Assembly: GCF_013031245.1 (NCBI RefSeq)
Contig: NZ_WPZL01000018.1
Coordinates: 1-64,000 of the forward strand
From: Ruegeria lacuscaerulensis
Lineage (GTDB): Bacteria; Pseudomonadota; Alphaproteobacteria; Rhodobacterales; Rhodobacteraceae
Length of the DNA: 64,000 nt
Direction of reading: 5' to 3'
The stretch's first letter is position 1, and each line of letters opens with the position of its first letter. The notes beneath the pieces are model-generated. The model was not told the origin of the DNA and did not search any database. It saw only the letters and a list, made by a program, of their open reading frames with translations. Shown piece after piece: positions 33,842-43,614 of this stretch. The translations under genes were made by a program, and so were the position numbers.

Positions 33842-35461
33842 ATGCAGGACCTCTCGCCGCGCGCTGCGGATCTTTTGGCCCAACGACTGTACGAGGCCGG
33901 ATGCCGTCACGCCTTTGGTATGCCGGGTGGCGAGGTTCTGACGCTGGTGGACGCGCTGGAACAGGCGGGGATCACTTTTCATCTGACCAAGCATGAAAAC
34001 GCCGCCGGTTTCATGGCCGAGGCGGTGCATCATCGTGACCGTGCGCCCGCCATTCTGGTGGCAACTCTCGGACCCGGCGCGATGAACGGGATCAACGTAG
34101 TTGCCAACGCGCTGCAGGATCGGGTGCCAATGATCGTACTGACCGGTTGCGTCGACGAGGATGAGGCGCTGACCTATACGCATCAGGTCATGGACCACGC
34201 GCAGGTATACCGCTCGATCACCAAGGGAACGTTCATGCTGACTGCGCAGGGCGCGGATATTGTCGCGGACAAGGCCGTTTCTCTGGCTAACCAGCCGCGC
34301 CCCGGGCCTGTGCATATCGATGTGCCGATCTCGGTCGCGGATACGCGCGTATCCGGTGTCAAACGCCGTCGCCTGGCTAAACCCGCAGTCGTCGCACCCG
34401 AGGGAAATTGCGTTGAAAAGGCCCGCCGCTGGGTGGCCGAGGCTGAACGGCCTATCGCGATTATCGGGCTGGATGTTCTCTATGACGACTCGCGCAATGT
34501 CGTGCAGGCGTTTCTGGAACATTTCAATATCCCGTTTGTAACCACCTACAAAGCCAAGGGCATCATTCCCGAAGATCATCCCCTATGCCTCGGTGGCGCC
34601 GGACTGTCGCCACTGGCCGACAAACATCTGGTGCCGTTGGTCGAACACGCCGATCTGGTTCTGTGCCTGGGCTATGACCCGATCGAGATGCGCCCCGGCT
34701 GGCGCGAAATCTGGGACCCCGAGGAAACGCGCGTCATCGACATTTCGGCCGTGGTCAACGATCACTACATGCATCAGGCCGGGCTGAACCTGGTGGCCCA
34801 TACAGGCGCTACACTGGAAGCCATTGCCAAAGGCAACACCGCCCGTGAGACTTGGCCCGGGGGTGAGCCCGCGCAGGTCAAGGCCGCCTTAGCGCAGGCT
34901 TTCCCCGCCGACGACGAGTGGGGGCCTGCCGCCATCATCGCCGAGACACGCGCGACCCTACCTGCCGAAACATTGGCGACGGCCGACAGCGGCGCACACC
35001 GCATCCTGCTGAGCCAGATGTGGGACTGTTCCGAAGAACGTGGGCTGATCCAATCCTCGGCCCTGTGCACCATGGGTTGCGCGGTGCCGATGGCCATTGG
35101 CCTGAAACTGGCCGAGCCTGACCGCCCGGTTATCAGCTTCTCCGGCGATGCCGGGTTCCTGATGGTGGCCGGAGAGTTGTCGACCGCCGCGGAAATGGGT
35201 GGCAACCCGATCTTTCTGGTCTTCGTCGACGCCAGCCTTGCGCTGATCGAACTCAAGCAACGTCAGCGTCAAATGGGCAACAAAGGCGTGGATTTCGACC
35301 GTCACGACTTTGCCGCCATGGGCCGCGCCTTTGGAGGTAACGGGCACACCGTCCGCAATCGTGAAGAGTTGCGCGCGGCGCTGAATGACGCCATGAAGGC
35401 CGACACGTTCACCGTAATTGCCGCCGAAATCGACCGTGGAGGTTATGATGGCCGGATCTGA
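33842..35461 (+). CDS. Thiamine diphosphate-dependent enzyme (acetolactate synthase-like)
   Basis: A 539-residue protein with the three ThDP-enzyme domains. The catalytic Glu52 sits in KHENAAGFMAE, the central domain spans about 190-320, and the ThDP/Mg site begins SFSGDAGFLM with Asp436. At the second Mg ligand, 27 residues on, the usual Asn is Asp463 (VFVDASLAL), and the adjacent pattern is also unusual. The substrate is unknown: acetolactate synthase, sulfoacetaldehyde and oxalyl-CoA enzymes all share this fold. It is translationally coupled to a class III CoA transferase, an arrangement reminiscent of oxalyl-CoA decarboxylase plus formyl-CoA transferase. Confidence 0.85.
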   Translation: MQDLSPRAADLLAQRLYEAGCRHAFGMPGGEVLTLVDALEQAGITFHLTKHENAAGFMAEAVHHRDRAPAILVATLGPGAMNGINVVANALQDRVPMIVLTGCVDEDEALTYTHQVMDHAQVYRSITKGTFMLTAQGADIVADKAVSLANQPRPGPVHIDVPISVADTRVSGVKRRRLAKPAVVAPEGNCVEKARRWVAEAERPIAIIGLDVLYDDSRNVVQAFLEHFNIPFVTTYKAKGIIPEDHPLCLGGAGLSPLADKHLVPLVEHADLVLCLGYDPIEMRPGWREIWDPEETRVIDISAVVNDHYMHQAGLNLVAHTGATLEAIAKGNTARETWPGGEPAQVKAALAQAFPADDEWGPAAIIAETRATLPAETLATADSGAHRILLSQMWDCSEERGLIQSSALCTMGCAVPMAIGLKLAEPDRPVISFSGDAGFLMVAGELSTAAEMGGNPIFLVFVDASLALIELKQRQRQMGNKGVDFDRHDFAAMGRAFGGNGHTVRNREELRAALNDAMKADTFTVIAAEIDRGGYDGRI

Positions 35462-36632
35462 AGGACCGTTGAAGGGCGTCAAGGTTCTGGACCTGTCGCG
35501 CATTCTGGCAGGGCCGACCTGCACGCAATTGCTGGGCGATCTGGGCGCCAGTATCATCAAGGTTGAAAACCCGGCTACGGGTGGCGACGACACACGGCAA
35601 TGGGGCCCTCCTTACGTTGAGGACGCCGAGGGCAACCGGTCCGACCTGAGCGCCTATTTCATGTCAGCCAACCGCAATAAGAAATCCGTCGCCATTGATA
35701 TTGCCACGCCGGAAGGACAGGCCGAGATCAAGCGGCTGGCCTCGCATGCCGACATCCTGATCGAGAACTTCAAACCCGGCGGGCTGGCAAAATACGGCCT
35801 GGACTACGAAACCCTGTCGCGAGAGTTTCCGAGCCTCGTCTACTGCTCAATCTCGGGTTATGGCCAAACCGGACCCAATTCGTCCAAACCCGGCTACGAC
35901 CTGATGGCGCAGGGGTATGGCGGCATCATGTCCCTGACCGGCGACCCTGATGGTGCACCGATGAAAGTGGGCGTTGGCATCGCCGACGTCATGTGTGGCA
36001 TGTACGCAAGTGTCGGCATTCTGGCTGCGCTGCGCCACCGGGATCTGACTGGCGAGGGCCAGCAAATCGATCTGGCCTTGGTTGACGCGCAGATCGCGTG
36101 GCTGATCAATGAAGGCGTGAACTACCTGACTTCGGGCAGTGTGCCTCAGCGGCGTGGTAACGGGCATCCCAATATTGTGCCGTATGATGTCTATGAAACG
36201 TCAGATGGCCACGTCATTCTGGCCGTCGGCAATGACAGCCAGTTCCGGCGGTGTTGCGACTTCATCAATCACCCCGAACTGGCTGACGACCCGCGCTTCG
36301 CCACCAACCCGGCCCGTCTGGAACACCGTGACGCCTTGAACGCCGTGCTGCGCCCTGCCCTGCAAAACTATGACATGGCCACCGTCATTGCAGAGCTGGA
36401 GTCTCGCAAGGTACCCGTCGGTCCGGTGCAAACCATGGATCAGGTATTTGCCACCAGACAGGTCGCCGCCCGGCAGATGCAGATCGCAATGCAGGCTGGG
36501 CCCGGCGAGGTGCAACTGATCGGAAATCCGCTGAAATTGTCGCGTACGCCGGTCACGTATCGCACGGCTCCGCCCGAATTCGGGGCGGACACTCAGGCAG
36601 TTCTGAGCGCTGAAAACCCGTTCGAGGATTGA
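35448..36632 (+). CDS. Class III (CaiB/BaiF) CoA transferase
   Basis: A 394-residue enzyme that moves CoA between carboxylic acids. LKGVKVLDLSRILAGPTCTQ and DLGASIIKVE are the N-terminal family motifs; the nucleophilic Asp151 is in GYDLMAQG; NRNKKSVAIDI is typical. Two ATGs exist at 35445 and 35448; GGAGG at 35438-35442 favours the second. It overlaps the ThDP gene by 14 bases, so the two are surely co-expressed and probably act on one substrate. A terminator follows. Confidence 0.92.
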   Translation: MAGSEGPLKGVKVLDLSRILAGPTCTQLLGDLGASIIKVENPATGGDDTRQWGPPYVEDAEGNRSDLSAYFMSANRNKKSVAIDIATPEGQAEIKRLASHADILIENFKPGGLAKYGLDYETLSREFPSLVYCSISGYGQTGPNSSKPGYDLMAQGYGGIMSLTGDPDGAPMKVGVGIADVMCGMYASVGILAALRHRDLTGEGQQIDLALVDAQIAWLINEGVNYLTSGSVPQRRGNGHPNIVPYDVYETSDGHVILAVGNDSQFRRCCDFINHPELADDPRFATNPARLEHRDALNAVLRPALQNYDMATVIAELESRKVPVGPVQTMDQVFATRQVAARQMQIAMQAGPGEVQLIGNPLKLSRTPVTYRTAPPEFGADTQAVLSAENPFED

Positions 36633-36641
36633 AACACTGCA

Positions 36642-36693
36642 CCGATTTCGGCGGCATGTTGCTGAAACATGCCGTTGAATCGGCGGTTTTTTT
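36642..36693 (+). terminator. Intrinsic terminator of the ThDP enzyme-CoA transferase operon
   Basis: A long stem: outer arms CCGATT/AATCGG (36642-36647, 36678-36683) and inner arms CGGCATGTT/AACATGCCG around GCTGA, followed by seven T (36687-36693). Confidence 0.88.
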
Positions 36694-36813
36694 CAAGTTT
36701 TCCACACACAGCCTTTCACCAATTCGAGAGCAAGGCCGATACTGATACGACGCCGCCAGAGTCTCTGCTAAATCGAATAGCGTAGAAATTCTCAATTGGA
36801 TCGGACCACAGGC

Positions 36814-38184
36814 ATGAAACAAGACGTTTTCGGACAGATGAACACCCTCAGCCAGCCGGCATGTGTCGAGGCGTGGAATGGTGTTCTGCTTGGGTTCATG
36901 GCGCATGCGGCCATCACTCCGCAGCATCTGGGCACCGTTCTTGAGCTTGAGCCTGACTTTGCCCTGGGTCATGCGGTCAAGGGGCTATTCATGGTTCTGC
37001 TGGGACGGCGAGAGATGACAGCAGTCGCGGTCGAGGCCCTGTCGGACGCACAGAGCGCGATGGAACGGCAGCCGGTCTCAGAGCGGGAAAGAAAGTATGT
37101 CGAGGCGCTGGGGCTGTATCTGGCTGATCTGCCCTCGCAGGCGGTGCAGAAGTTTGAGGAGATCCTGCGCTCTCACCCGCAGGATACTCTGGCGATGAAG
37201 CTCAGCCACGCCACGCGCTTTGTTCTGGGCGATTCCGCAGGCATGCGCCGGTCCATCGAACGAGTGATGCCTGCCTATGCCCCTGACCACGCAGGGCGCG
37301 GCTATCTGCTGGGCTGCCATTCCTTCGCATTGGAAGAAACCGCCGCTTATGAAAAGGCCGAAATCGCCGGTCGCCAGGCTTTGTGGATGGTATCGGATGA
37401 TGCCTGGGGCCTGCATGCCGTGGCGCATGTGCATGAAATGACGGGCAACGCGCAATTGGGCCTGGACTGGCTGGCAGGGCGCGAGGATGCCTGGGCACAT
37501 TGCAACAACTTTCGCTATCACGTCTGGTGGCACAAGGCGCTGATGCATCTGGATCTGGGTCAGGTCGATCAGGTGATGGAGCTCTATGACCAGTACATTC
37601 GTCAGGACAAAACCGACGACTACCGGGATATCTCAAACGCAACCTCGCTGTTGTCGCGGCTTGAGCTTGAAGGTGTCGACGTCGGCAACCGCTGGGAGGA
37701 ACTGGCCGATCTCAGCGCTGCCCGGACCGAAGACGGTTGTTTGATCTTTGCCGATCTTCACTATTTGCTGGCGCTGACAGGCGACAACCGAACCGACGCA
37801 ACCGGCAAGATGTTGCAGCGCATCCAGAAGGACGCGCAACGCAATCAGGGGGATACCCCGGTCCGCATGTCCGACCCGGGCGTTGCGGCGGCCAAAGGAC
37901 TTGAGGCCTTTGGCGACGGCCTTTACGGTGCCGCCTTCGACTTTTTGTCGACCGCGCGCGGCTCTATGCAATTGGCAGGTGGCAGCCACGCCCAACGTGA
38001 TGTTTTCGAGCGCATCACGATAGATTCCGGCTTGCGCGCTGGTCGACTGGATGCTGTCGAGCGCATCCTGGACGACCGCCGCGCCAAACGCGCCGGGGGC
38101 GAGGACAATTACGCCTTGGCACGCCGCGCACTGATTGACGCGGCACGCGACAACGGAGACGCACAAAGCGTCCCGGCCGAATAA
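36814..38184 (+). CDS. TPR protein of the TTC38-like family
   Basis: A 456-residue soluble helical protein. The repeats are degenerate tetratricopeptides, with HAVKGLFMVLLGRREM, GLYLADLPSQAVQKFEEIL and GLDWLAGREDAWAHCNNF. VHEMTGNAQLGLDWL followed by HVWWHKALMHLDLG matches the bacterial relatives of human TTC38. Function is unknown. ATG 36814 is preferred to a TTG at 36796. It precedes opgC by 32 bases and may be in the same transcript as the glucan genes, which would suggest a link with envelope glucan synthesis. Confidence 0.8.
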   Translation: MKQDVFGQMNTLSQPACVEAWNGVLLGFMAHAAITPQHLGTVLELEPDFALGHAVKGLFMVLLGRREMTAVAVEALSDAQSAMERQPVSERERKYVEALGLYLADLPSQAVQKFEEILRSHPQDTLAMKLSHATRFVLGDSAGMRRSIERVMPAYAPDHAGRGYLLGCHSFALEETAAYEKAEIAGRQALWMVSDDAWGLHAVAHVHEMTGNAQLGLDWLAGREDAWAHCNNFRYHVWWHKALMHLDLGQVDQVMELYDQYIRQDKTDDYRDISNATSLLSRLELEGVDVGNRWEELADLSAARTEDGCLIFADLHYLLALTGDNRTDATGKMLQRIQKDAQRNQGDTPVRMSDPGVAAAKGLEAFGDGLYGAAFDFLSTARGSMQLAGGSHAQRDVFERITIDSGLRAGRLDAVERILDDRRAKRAGGEDNYALARRALIDAARDNGDAQSVPAE

Positions 38185-38216
38185 CAAAAACAAAGACCAA
38201 GAAGGACAGAAAACGT

Positions 38217-39434
38217 ATGGCGACTTTATCGCCCGCTTCTGATTTTGCTCCGGTGACCGCTTCGGCGGCCGCCCCTGCTAGTACGCGCGATCCGCGACTG
38301 GATTTCTATCGCGGCATTGCGATGTTCATTATCCTGATCGCGCATATTCCGAATGACCCCTGGGCTAAATGGATTCCGGCACGGTTCGGGTTTTCCGATG
38401 CCACCGAGATCTTCGTGTTCTGCTCGGGCATGGCTTCGGCCATCGCCTTTGGCGGGGCGTTCATGCGTAAAGGCTGGTGGCTGGGCACGGCGCGTGTCTC
38501 CTTCCGCATCTGGCAGGTTTACTGGGCGCATATCGGCCTGTTCTTCTTTGTCGCCATGTCCATGGCGGCACTGGATCAGACCGGCCTGTTCGAGAAAACA
38601 TATATTTCGTCCCTGAACCTGCAGCATTTCTTCAACGACCCGGCTCCGCAGATCATCGGAATGTTTACGCTGACCTACGTGCCGAACTACTTTGACATCT
38701 TGCCGATGTACCTCGTGGTTCTGGCGATGATGCCCTTGTTCATGGGCCTGTCGCGCATCGGATTCTGGGCGGTCGCTACGACGTCGGTCGCGATCTGGCT
38801 GGTCGCGCAAACCGGCGTACTGGCCCTGCCTGCTGAACCGTGGTCCGACCGTCAGTGGTTCTTTAATCCCTTCGGCTGGCAATTGCTGTTCTTCACTGGC
38901 TTTGCCTTCATGCGCGGCTGGATCCCTGCGCCTCCGGTATCGAAGACGCTGATCTGGGTGGCTGCACTGTTTCTGATCCTGTCTATGCCCTTCGGCTCGT
39001 GGAAAGTGTTCACTTGGGTCAATGCCGCCGCCCCTGACCTGGCGGTAGAAATCCGCAAGGCCTGGCCCCTCACAGAGGAATTCCGCGACAAGACCGATTT
39101 CGGTCTGTTTCGCTATCTCCATTTCCTGTCGCTGGCCTATCTGGGGTGGGTCGCAGCGGGTGAGCATGGCCATCGCCTGATCGCAACCGGTCATGGTGCG
39201 GCCGCCAAAGTCTGGCAGTTTCTGCTGACCGTGATCACCAAGGTTGGGCAGCAATCGCTGGCGGTATTCGTATTTTCGATGGCAGCAGCGCGACTTATCG
39301 GCGTCGGCCTGGACCTGAGCGGGCGGGATGTTGCCAGTGTTTTCATCGCCAACATGATTGGCTTTGCCATGATCATCGGCGTGGCTTATCTGGCCGCCTG
39401 GTTTAAGTCTCAACCCTGGAAGACGAAAAAATGA
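38217..39434 (+). CDS. opgC: OpgC-type acyltransferase of periplasmic glucans
   Basis: A 405-residue inner-membrane protein with about ten spans. RDPRLDFYRGIAMFIILIAHIP is the OpgC signature, and EIFVFCSGMASA follows. The family adds succinyl groups to osmoregulated periplasmic glucans at the cytoplasmic or periplasmic face. AAGGACAG lies before the ATG. It overlaps opgG (ATGA) and leads the opgC-G-H operon. Confidence 0.92.
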   Translation: MATLSPASDFAPVTASAAAPASTRDPRLDFYRGIAMFIILIAHIPNDPWAKWIPARFGFSDATEIFVFCSGMASAIAFGGAFMRKGWWLGTARVSFRIWQVYWAHIGLFFFVAMSMAALDQTGLFEKTYISSLNLQHFFNDPAPQIIGMFTLTYVPNYFDILPMYLVVLAMMPLFMGLSRIGFWAVATTSVAIWLVAQTGVLALPAEPWSDRQWFFNPFGWQLLFFTGFAFMRGWIPAPPVSKTLIWVAALFLILSMPFGSWKVFTWVNAAAPDLAVEIRKAWPLTEEFRDKTDFGLFRYLHFLSLAYLGWVAAGEHGHRLIATGHGAAAKVWQFLLTVITKVGQQSLAVFVFSMAAARLIGVGLDLSGRDVASVFIANMIGFAMIIGVAYLAAWFKSQPWKTKK

Positions 39435-40930
39435 ACTTTTCACGTCGCGCATTTCTGGCCACGACTTCGGCGCTGTTTTTCGCGCCAGCCACATTCGCCA
39501 CTGGTGGCAAGGTCCCCTTTGCTCGCAACGACGTCATCGCGCTGGCCCGTGATCTGGCCAGCCGCCCCTATGCGGAACGCGAGATGGTTCCGCAGGAATG
39601 GCAGGACCTGACCTATCAGCAGTACCGCTCGATCCGGTTCCGGCTGGATCGCGCCCTGTGGTACGAGACCGAAACGCCATTCAACGTCGATTTCTTTACG
39701 CCGGGCTTGTACTTCCCGCGCACCGTTAAAGTGTCGATGGTTGAAGACGGGATGGCCTCGCCGGTGCCCTTTGACCTCGCGATGTTCGACAAGTCCGAGG
39801 ACGTGCCCGAACTGCCCGTAGACGACACATTGGGATTTTCCGGCCTGCGTCTGCGCACTGAAATGCATCGCCCGGGCAAAACCGACGAGTTCTGCGTCTG
39901 GCAAGGGGCCAGCTATTTCCGTGCCATCGGCCTGCATGAGGTCTACGGTCTGTCCGCCCGTGGTCTCGCGCTGAAAACCGGAGATCCGGATGGAGAGGAA
40001 TTTCCCGAGTTCATCCGCTTCTGGCTGGAACGTCCCGAACCGGGCCAGCGTGACATGGTGGTCCACGCGTTGATGGACAGCCCCAGCGTGACCGGTGCTT
40101 ATCGGTTCAACGTGACAGCCGGCTCCGATTGCGTGATGGATATCGAGGCCACCCTGTTCCCGCGCGAAGAGCTGACCCATGTGGGCATCGCGCCTGGCAC
40201 ATCAATGTTCCTCTTTGATCAGACCAACCACAGCCGGTTCGACGATTTCCGCCCCTCCGTGCACGACAGCGACGGGCTGTTGATCCGCAACGGCGCAGGA
40301 GAGGTCCTGTGGCGGCCTCTGGCAAACCCGACACGCCTGCAGATTTCCTCCTTCGTCGACATGAATCCCCGCGGCTTTGGCCTGTTGCAACGGAAACGGG
40401 AATTCTCGGATTACGCGGATCTTGAAGCGAACTACCACAAGCGCCCGGGTCTGTGGGTTGAACCCAATGGCGACTGGGGCAAGGGATCAGTCACGCTGGT
40501 CGAAATCCCAGCCGATCAGGAAATCTATGACAACATAGTCGCCTATTGGCGCCCGATGGAACCGTACCCGGCAGGTAGCCAGGTCGAGTTGTCCTATCGC
40601 CTTATCTGGGGAGAAGAACCTCAGAGCACCCCCATGCCGCGCGTGATCAATACCGCAATGGGTGAAAACACCTTCGGCGAAGGTCGTCTGGCGGTCATCG
40701 ACTTTGAGGCCAGCGAGCTGTTTGAAGATCCTGAGGCGATGACGATCTTTGTGAATTCGCCCCATGCCGAAACATCCGAAGGTGTTCTGCAACGCAACCC
40801 GGACACAGGCGGTCTTCGGCTGGCATTTTCATTCGAGCCCGGCGACCGGAACCATGTCGAGCTGCGCGCGCAGTTGCTGAAGGACAAACAGCCGGCCTCT
40901 GAGGTTTGGCTTTACCGTTGGACCTCATGA
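39431..40930 (+). CDS. opgG: Glucan biosynthesis protein OpgG/OpgD family
   Basis: A 499-residue periplasmic protein needed for backbone assembly or branching of osmoregulated glucans. The N-terminus SRRAFLATTSALFF has a twin-arginine motif and ends near TFA, so Tat export is likely, as for OpgD rather than the Sec-exported OpgG of E. coli. ARDLASRPY, the YRSIRFR segment, LHEVYGLSARGLALKTG and FSFEPG are family motifs. It is linked to opgC and opgH by ATGA overlaps. OpgG or OpgD cannot be settled from sequence alone. Confidence 0.93.
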   Translation: MNFSRRAFLATTSALFFAPATFATGGKVPFARNDVIALARDLASRPYAEREMVPQEWQDLTYQQYRSIRFRLDRALWYETETPFNVDFFTPGLYFPRTVKVSMVEDGMASPVPFDLAMFDKSEDVPELPVDDTLGFSGLRLRTEMHRPGKTDEFCVWQGASYFRAIGLHEVYGLSARGLALKTGDPDGEEFPEFIRFWLERPEPGQRDMVVHALMDSPSVTGAYRFNVTAGSDCVMDIEATLFPREELTHVGIAPGTSMFLFDQTNHSRFDDFRPSVHDSDGLLIRNGAGEVLWRPLANPTRLQISSFVDMNPRGFGLLQRKREFSDYADLEANYHKRPGLWVEPNGDWGKGSVTLVEIPADQEIYDNIVAYWRPMEPYPAGSQVELSYRLIWGEEPQSTPMPRVINTAMGENTFGEGRLAVIDFEASELFEDPEAMTIFVNSPHAETSEGVLQRNPDTGGLRLAFSFEPGDRNHVELRAQLLKDKQPASEVWLYRWTS

Positions 40931-42798
40931 ACCGGGATCTTCATATCATGCCGCCCGAGGCGCCATTGGCCATGCCCGCGCAGGATTTCAGCGCGGGGTT
41001 CCATGACGCGCAGGTGCCGGAGGCAGGCAAGCGGCGATCAGCCGGATTCTGGCGCGCGCTGGCATTTTCACCTGCGATGGCAGCTACGCTGGGCTTGTTC
41101 TGGATCATGACCGATTGGTTCGGAGCGGAAGGGATCAACCTGATCGAAGCCATCCTGTTGGCGCTGATCTCGTTCAACTTCTTCTGGATTTCCTTCACGG
41201 TCTGTACCGTCCTGCTGGGTATGATATCCCTGTCCCGACAGGAACAACCCAAACGCGCTGGCCGCCCGCATCCCCTGCGCGTGGCACTGCTGATGCCGGT
41301 GTATAACGAAGTACCCTGGAACGTGCTGGGCAATGCCCGCACCATGCTGGAAGAACTTCGTGTGCGAGGCGGGCAGCACCACTACGCCATGTTCATCCTG
41401 TCGGACACCCGTGATCCCGAGATCGCGGCGCAGGAGCAGGCCAGTATCGAGGCATTGCGCACGACCCTCGCGCCCGATTTGGAACTGTTTTACCGCCGTC
41501 GTGAACAAAACACAGACCGCAAGGTCGGAAACATCGCCGACTGGGTCAGCCGCTGGGGTGCGGATTGGGATGCGATGCTGGTGCTGGATGCCGACAGCCT
41601 GATGACCGGTCGGGCCATCGTGCGCCTAACGGATGCGCTGGCGCGCGATTCCGGCGCGGGCCTGATCCAGAGCTATCCGCAGTTGATCGGTGCTCAGTCG
41701 GTCTTTGCCCGGATGCAGCAATTTGCCAACGGCGTTTACGGCATCGCCTTTGCCGAAGGACTCGCCCGCTGGTGCGGCCAGGAGGGCAACTACTGGGGCC
41801 ATAACGCCATCATTCGCACCACGGCCTTCGCCAATTGCGCGGGCTTGCCAAAGTTGCGAGCCCTCAATGGTCAGGAAAAGCTGATCATGAGCCACGACTT
41901 CGTCGAAGCCGGTCTGATGCGCCGCGCCGGATGGGGCGTGCGGTTCCTGCCCCGTATCCGAGGCTCATACGAGGAAACGCCGCCCACGCTGATCGATCAT
42001 GCCCTGCGCGATCGCCGTTGGTGTCAGGGTAACCTGCAACACCTGAAACTGCTGGGCTCGGTCGGATTCCGCGCCGTGTCACGGTTCCACATGTTCCACG
42101 GAGCGGTCGGGTATCTGATGTCGCCGCTGTGGTTTGCGCTGCTGGTGATGTGGGCACTGATTGGTCAGGGCGAGGACGCCTCGGTCCTGCACTATTTCAG
42201 CCCCGACAACCCGATGTTCCCGCAATGGCCCGAGATGTCGGAAACCCGTCACGTGCTGATCATTCTGGTGATGTACGCCATGCTGCTGGCCCCCAAGGTA
42301 CTGGGTGTTCTGGCCCTGCCGCTCAGCGGCGTGCGATACGCTGATTTTGGTGGTGCACCCAAGTTCCTGACCTCGTTCCTGGCCGAGGTTATTCTGTCGA
42401 TCCTCTATGCTCCGATCCTGATGGTGCAGCAGATGATCGCCGTATTCCGCACCGCTCTGGGTCTCCAGAAAGGTTGGTCTCCTCAGGCGCGGGATGGCGG
42501 CAGATACAGCCTGCAAACACTGATCCTGTGCCACATGCTGGAAACCGTCAGCGGCATCGCGCTGAGCGTTGGCATCCTGTCCGGGCTTGTGTCGATCTGG
42601 CTGGCCCCGATTGCCATCAGCCTTGCGCTGGCAATTCCTCTGTCTGCACTCAGTGGCGTGTCAGCAGGTGCCGCGCGCCGCATGGTCGGCATGAAGGAAG
42701 ACTTCCAGGAACCCGCGATCACCCGCTCGGCCCGGCGTCACCGGAATGAGTTGAAGCGGCTGATCGAGGGCAAAGGTATCATGACCCCTGCCGAGTGA
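40927..42798 (+). CDS. opgH: Glucan glucosyltransferase OpgH
   Basis: A 623-residue inner-membrane GT2 enzyme that polymerises UDP-glucose into the beta-1,2 backbone. After two N-terminal spans the catalytic domain shows VALLMPVYNE, a DTRDPE segment, VLDADSLM (metal site) and RDRRWCQGNLQHL (the Q-x-x-R-W-like acceptor motif). Further spans follow. It is shorter than the E. coli protein, mainly at the N-terminus. It ends the operon and its stop abuts the convergent esterase gene. Confidence 0.94.
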   Translation: MNRDLHIMPPEAPLAMPAQDFSAGFHDAQVPEAGKRRSAGFWRALAFSPAMAATLGLFWIMTDWFGAEGINLIEAILLALISFNFFWISFTVCTVLLGMISLSRQEQPKRAGRPHPLRVALLMPVYNEVPWNVLGNARTMLEELRVRGGQHHYAMFILSDTRDPEIAAQEQASIEALRTTLAPDLELFYRRREQNTDRKVGNIADWVSRWGADWDAMLVLDADSLMTGRAIVRLTDALARDSGAGLIQSYPQLIGAQSVFARMQQFANGVYGIAFAEGLARWCGQEGNYWGHNAIIRTTAFANCAGLPKLRALNGQEKLIMSHDFVEAGLMRRAGWGVRFLPRIRGSYEETPPTLIDHALRDRRWCQGNLQHLKLLGSVGFRAVSRFHMFHGAVGYLMSPLWFALLVMWALIGQGEDASVLHYFSPDNPMFPQWPEMSETRHVLIILVMYAMLLAPKVLGVLALPLSGVRYADFGGAPKFLTSFLAEVILSILYAPILMVQQMIAVFRTALGLQKGWSPQARDGGRYSLQTLILCHMLETVSGIALSVGILSGLVSIWLAPIAISLALAIPLSALSGVSAGAARRMVGMKEDFQEPAITRSARRHRNELKRLIEGKGIMTPAE

Positions 42799-43614
42799 TC
42801 AGCCTCCCGGCAGGCCTTCGTACCAATCGACCATCATGTCCGCCCAGCCCTTGGGCACGCCATGTCCACCGGGAAACAGCGCGAATTCCAGCGCGCCGCC
42901 TTCGGCGCAGGCGGTCCATCTGCGGCGCATAAACTGACCTGTGGCGCTGAAGCCTGTGGGTTTGGTATCAACGCATTCGTTCGCCACACGCCAGATTTCA
43001 AGGCCGGCAAAGATATCGCCCTGATGAAAACGCCCTCCGCCCAGAATGCGCCCTTCCAGCGGTACAACGTTGTCGGTCCAGCCATGAGTGTGGAACAGGC
43101 GCACCGGGCCATCGCACGCTTCGGGATGCGGTCGCCAGAACCCGCCCGATACGGGCACGTAGGCTGAAAATGTATCCGGTGCTGCACAGGCGAGGTAATA
43201 GACCATGAATGCCCCTGCCGAAAAACCACCCAGAACAACACGATCCGCATCGATCCCGAACCGGTCCGAGGCGTCCTGAACCACCTCGATCAGAAAAGCC
43301 TTTTCGTCGCGCCCTTCCCATCCGGGAAAGAAGTTCCAGCTTTGGCGACCGTTGCGCTCCGACCCTTCCGGAGCCATCACCGCATAGCCGCGCGCCAGCA
43401 ATGGTTCGACCATGCTTCGGTTTTTCAAGGTCCCGGTGGCCGTACCTCCGTACCCGTGCAGAAACATCACCAGCGGCGGATTTTCGGCCTCGGGCAGTTC
43501 GATGTGATATCCGCCCGATGCCGTTACACACATGCCGTCCTGATCGGCGCATGCCGCAAAGCCGGCTTGGCCGACCAGCGCAAGACCAGTCGCCAGAGTC
43601 AGTTCTCGGATCAT
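42799..43614 (-). CDS. Secreted LpqC/PHB-depolymerase-type esterase
   Basis: A 271-residue alpha/beta hydrolase with a signal peptide (residues 1-20, ending AGFAA). FLHGYGGTATG is the oxyanion-hole region; the nucleophile Ser is in GGFSAGAF, the acid in HGWTDNVVP, and the His in GGHGVPKGW. Paired Cys (CADQDGMC; CAAPD) suggest periplasmic disulfides. The family includes feruloyl esterases and short-chain PHB depolymerases; the true substrate is unknown. It overlaps the rhodanese gene upstream by four bases. Confidence 0.88.
   Translation of the reverse strand: MIRELTLATGLALVGQAGFAACADQDGMCVTASGGYHIELPEAENPPLVMFLHGYGGTATGTLKNRSMVEPLLARGYAVMAPEGSERNGRQSWNFFPGWEGRDEKAFLIEVVQDASDRFGIDADRVVLGGFSAGAFMVYYLACAAPDTFSAYVPVSGGFWRPHPEACDGPVRLFHTHGWTDNVVPLEGRILGGGRFHQGDIFAGLEIWRVANECVDTKPTGFSATGQFMRRRWTACAEGGALEFALFPGGHGVPKGWADMMVDWYEGLPGG

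Noticed and set aside
38226-39494. 422-codon open frame antisense to opgC
   Set aside because: Arg/Gln/His-rich composition with no recognisable fold, opposite a canonical OpgC.
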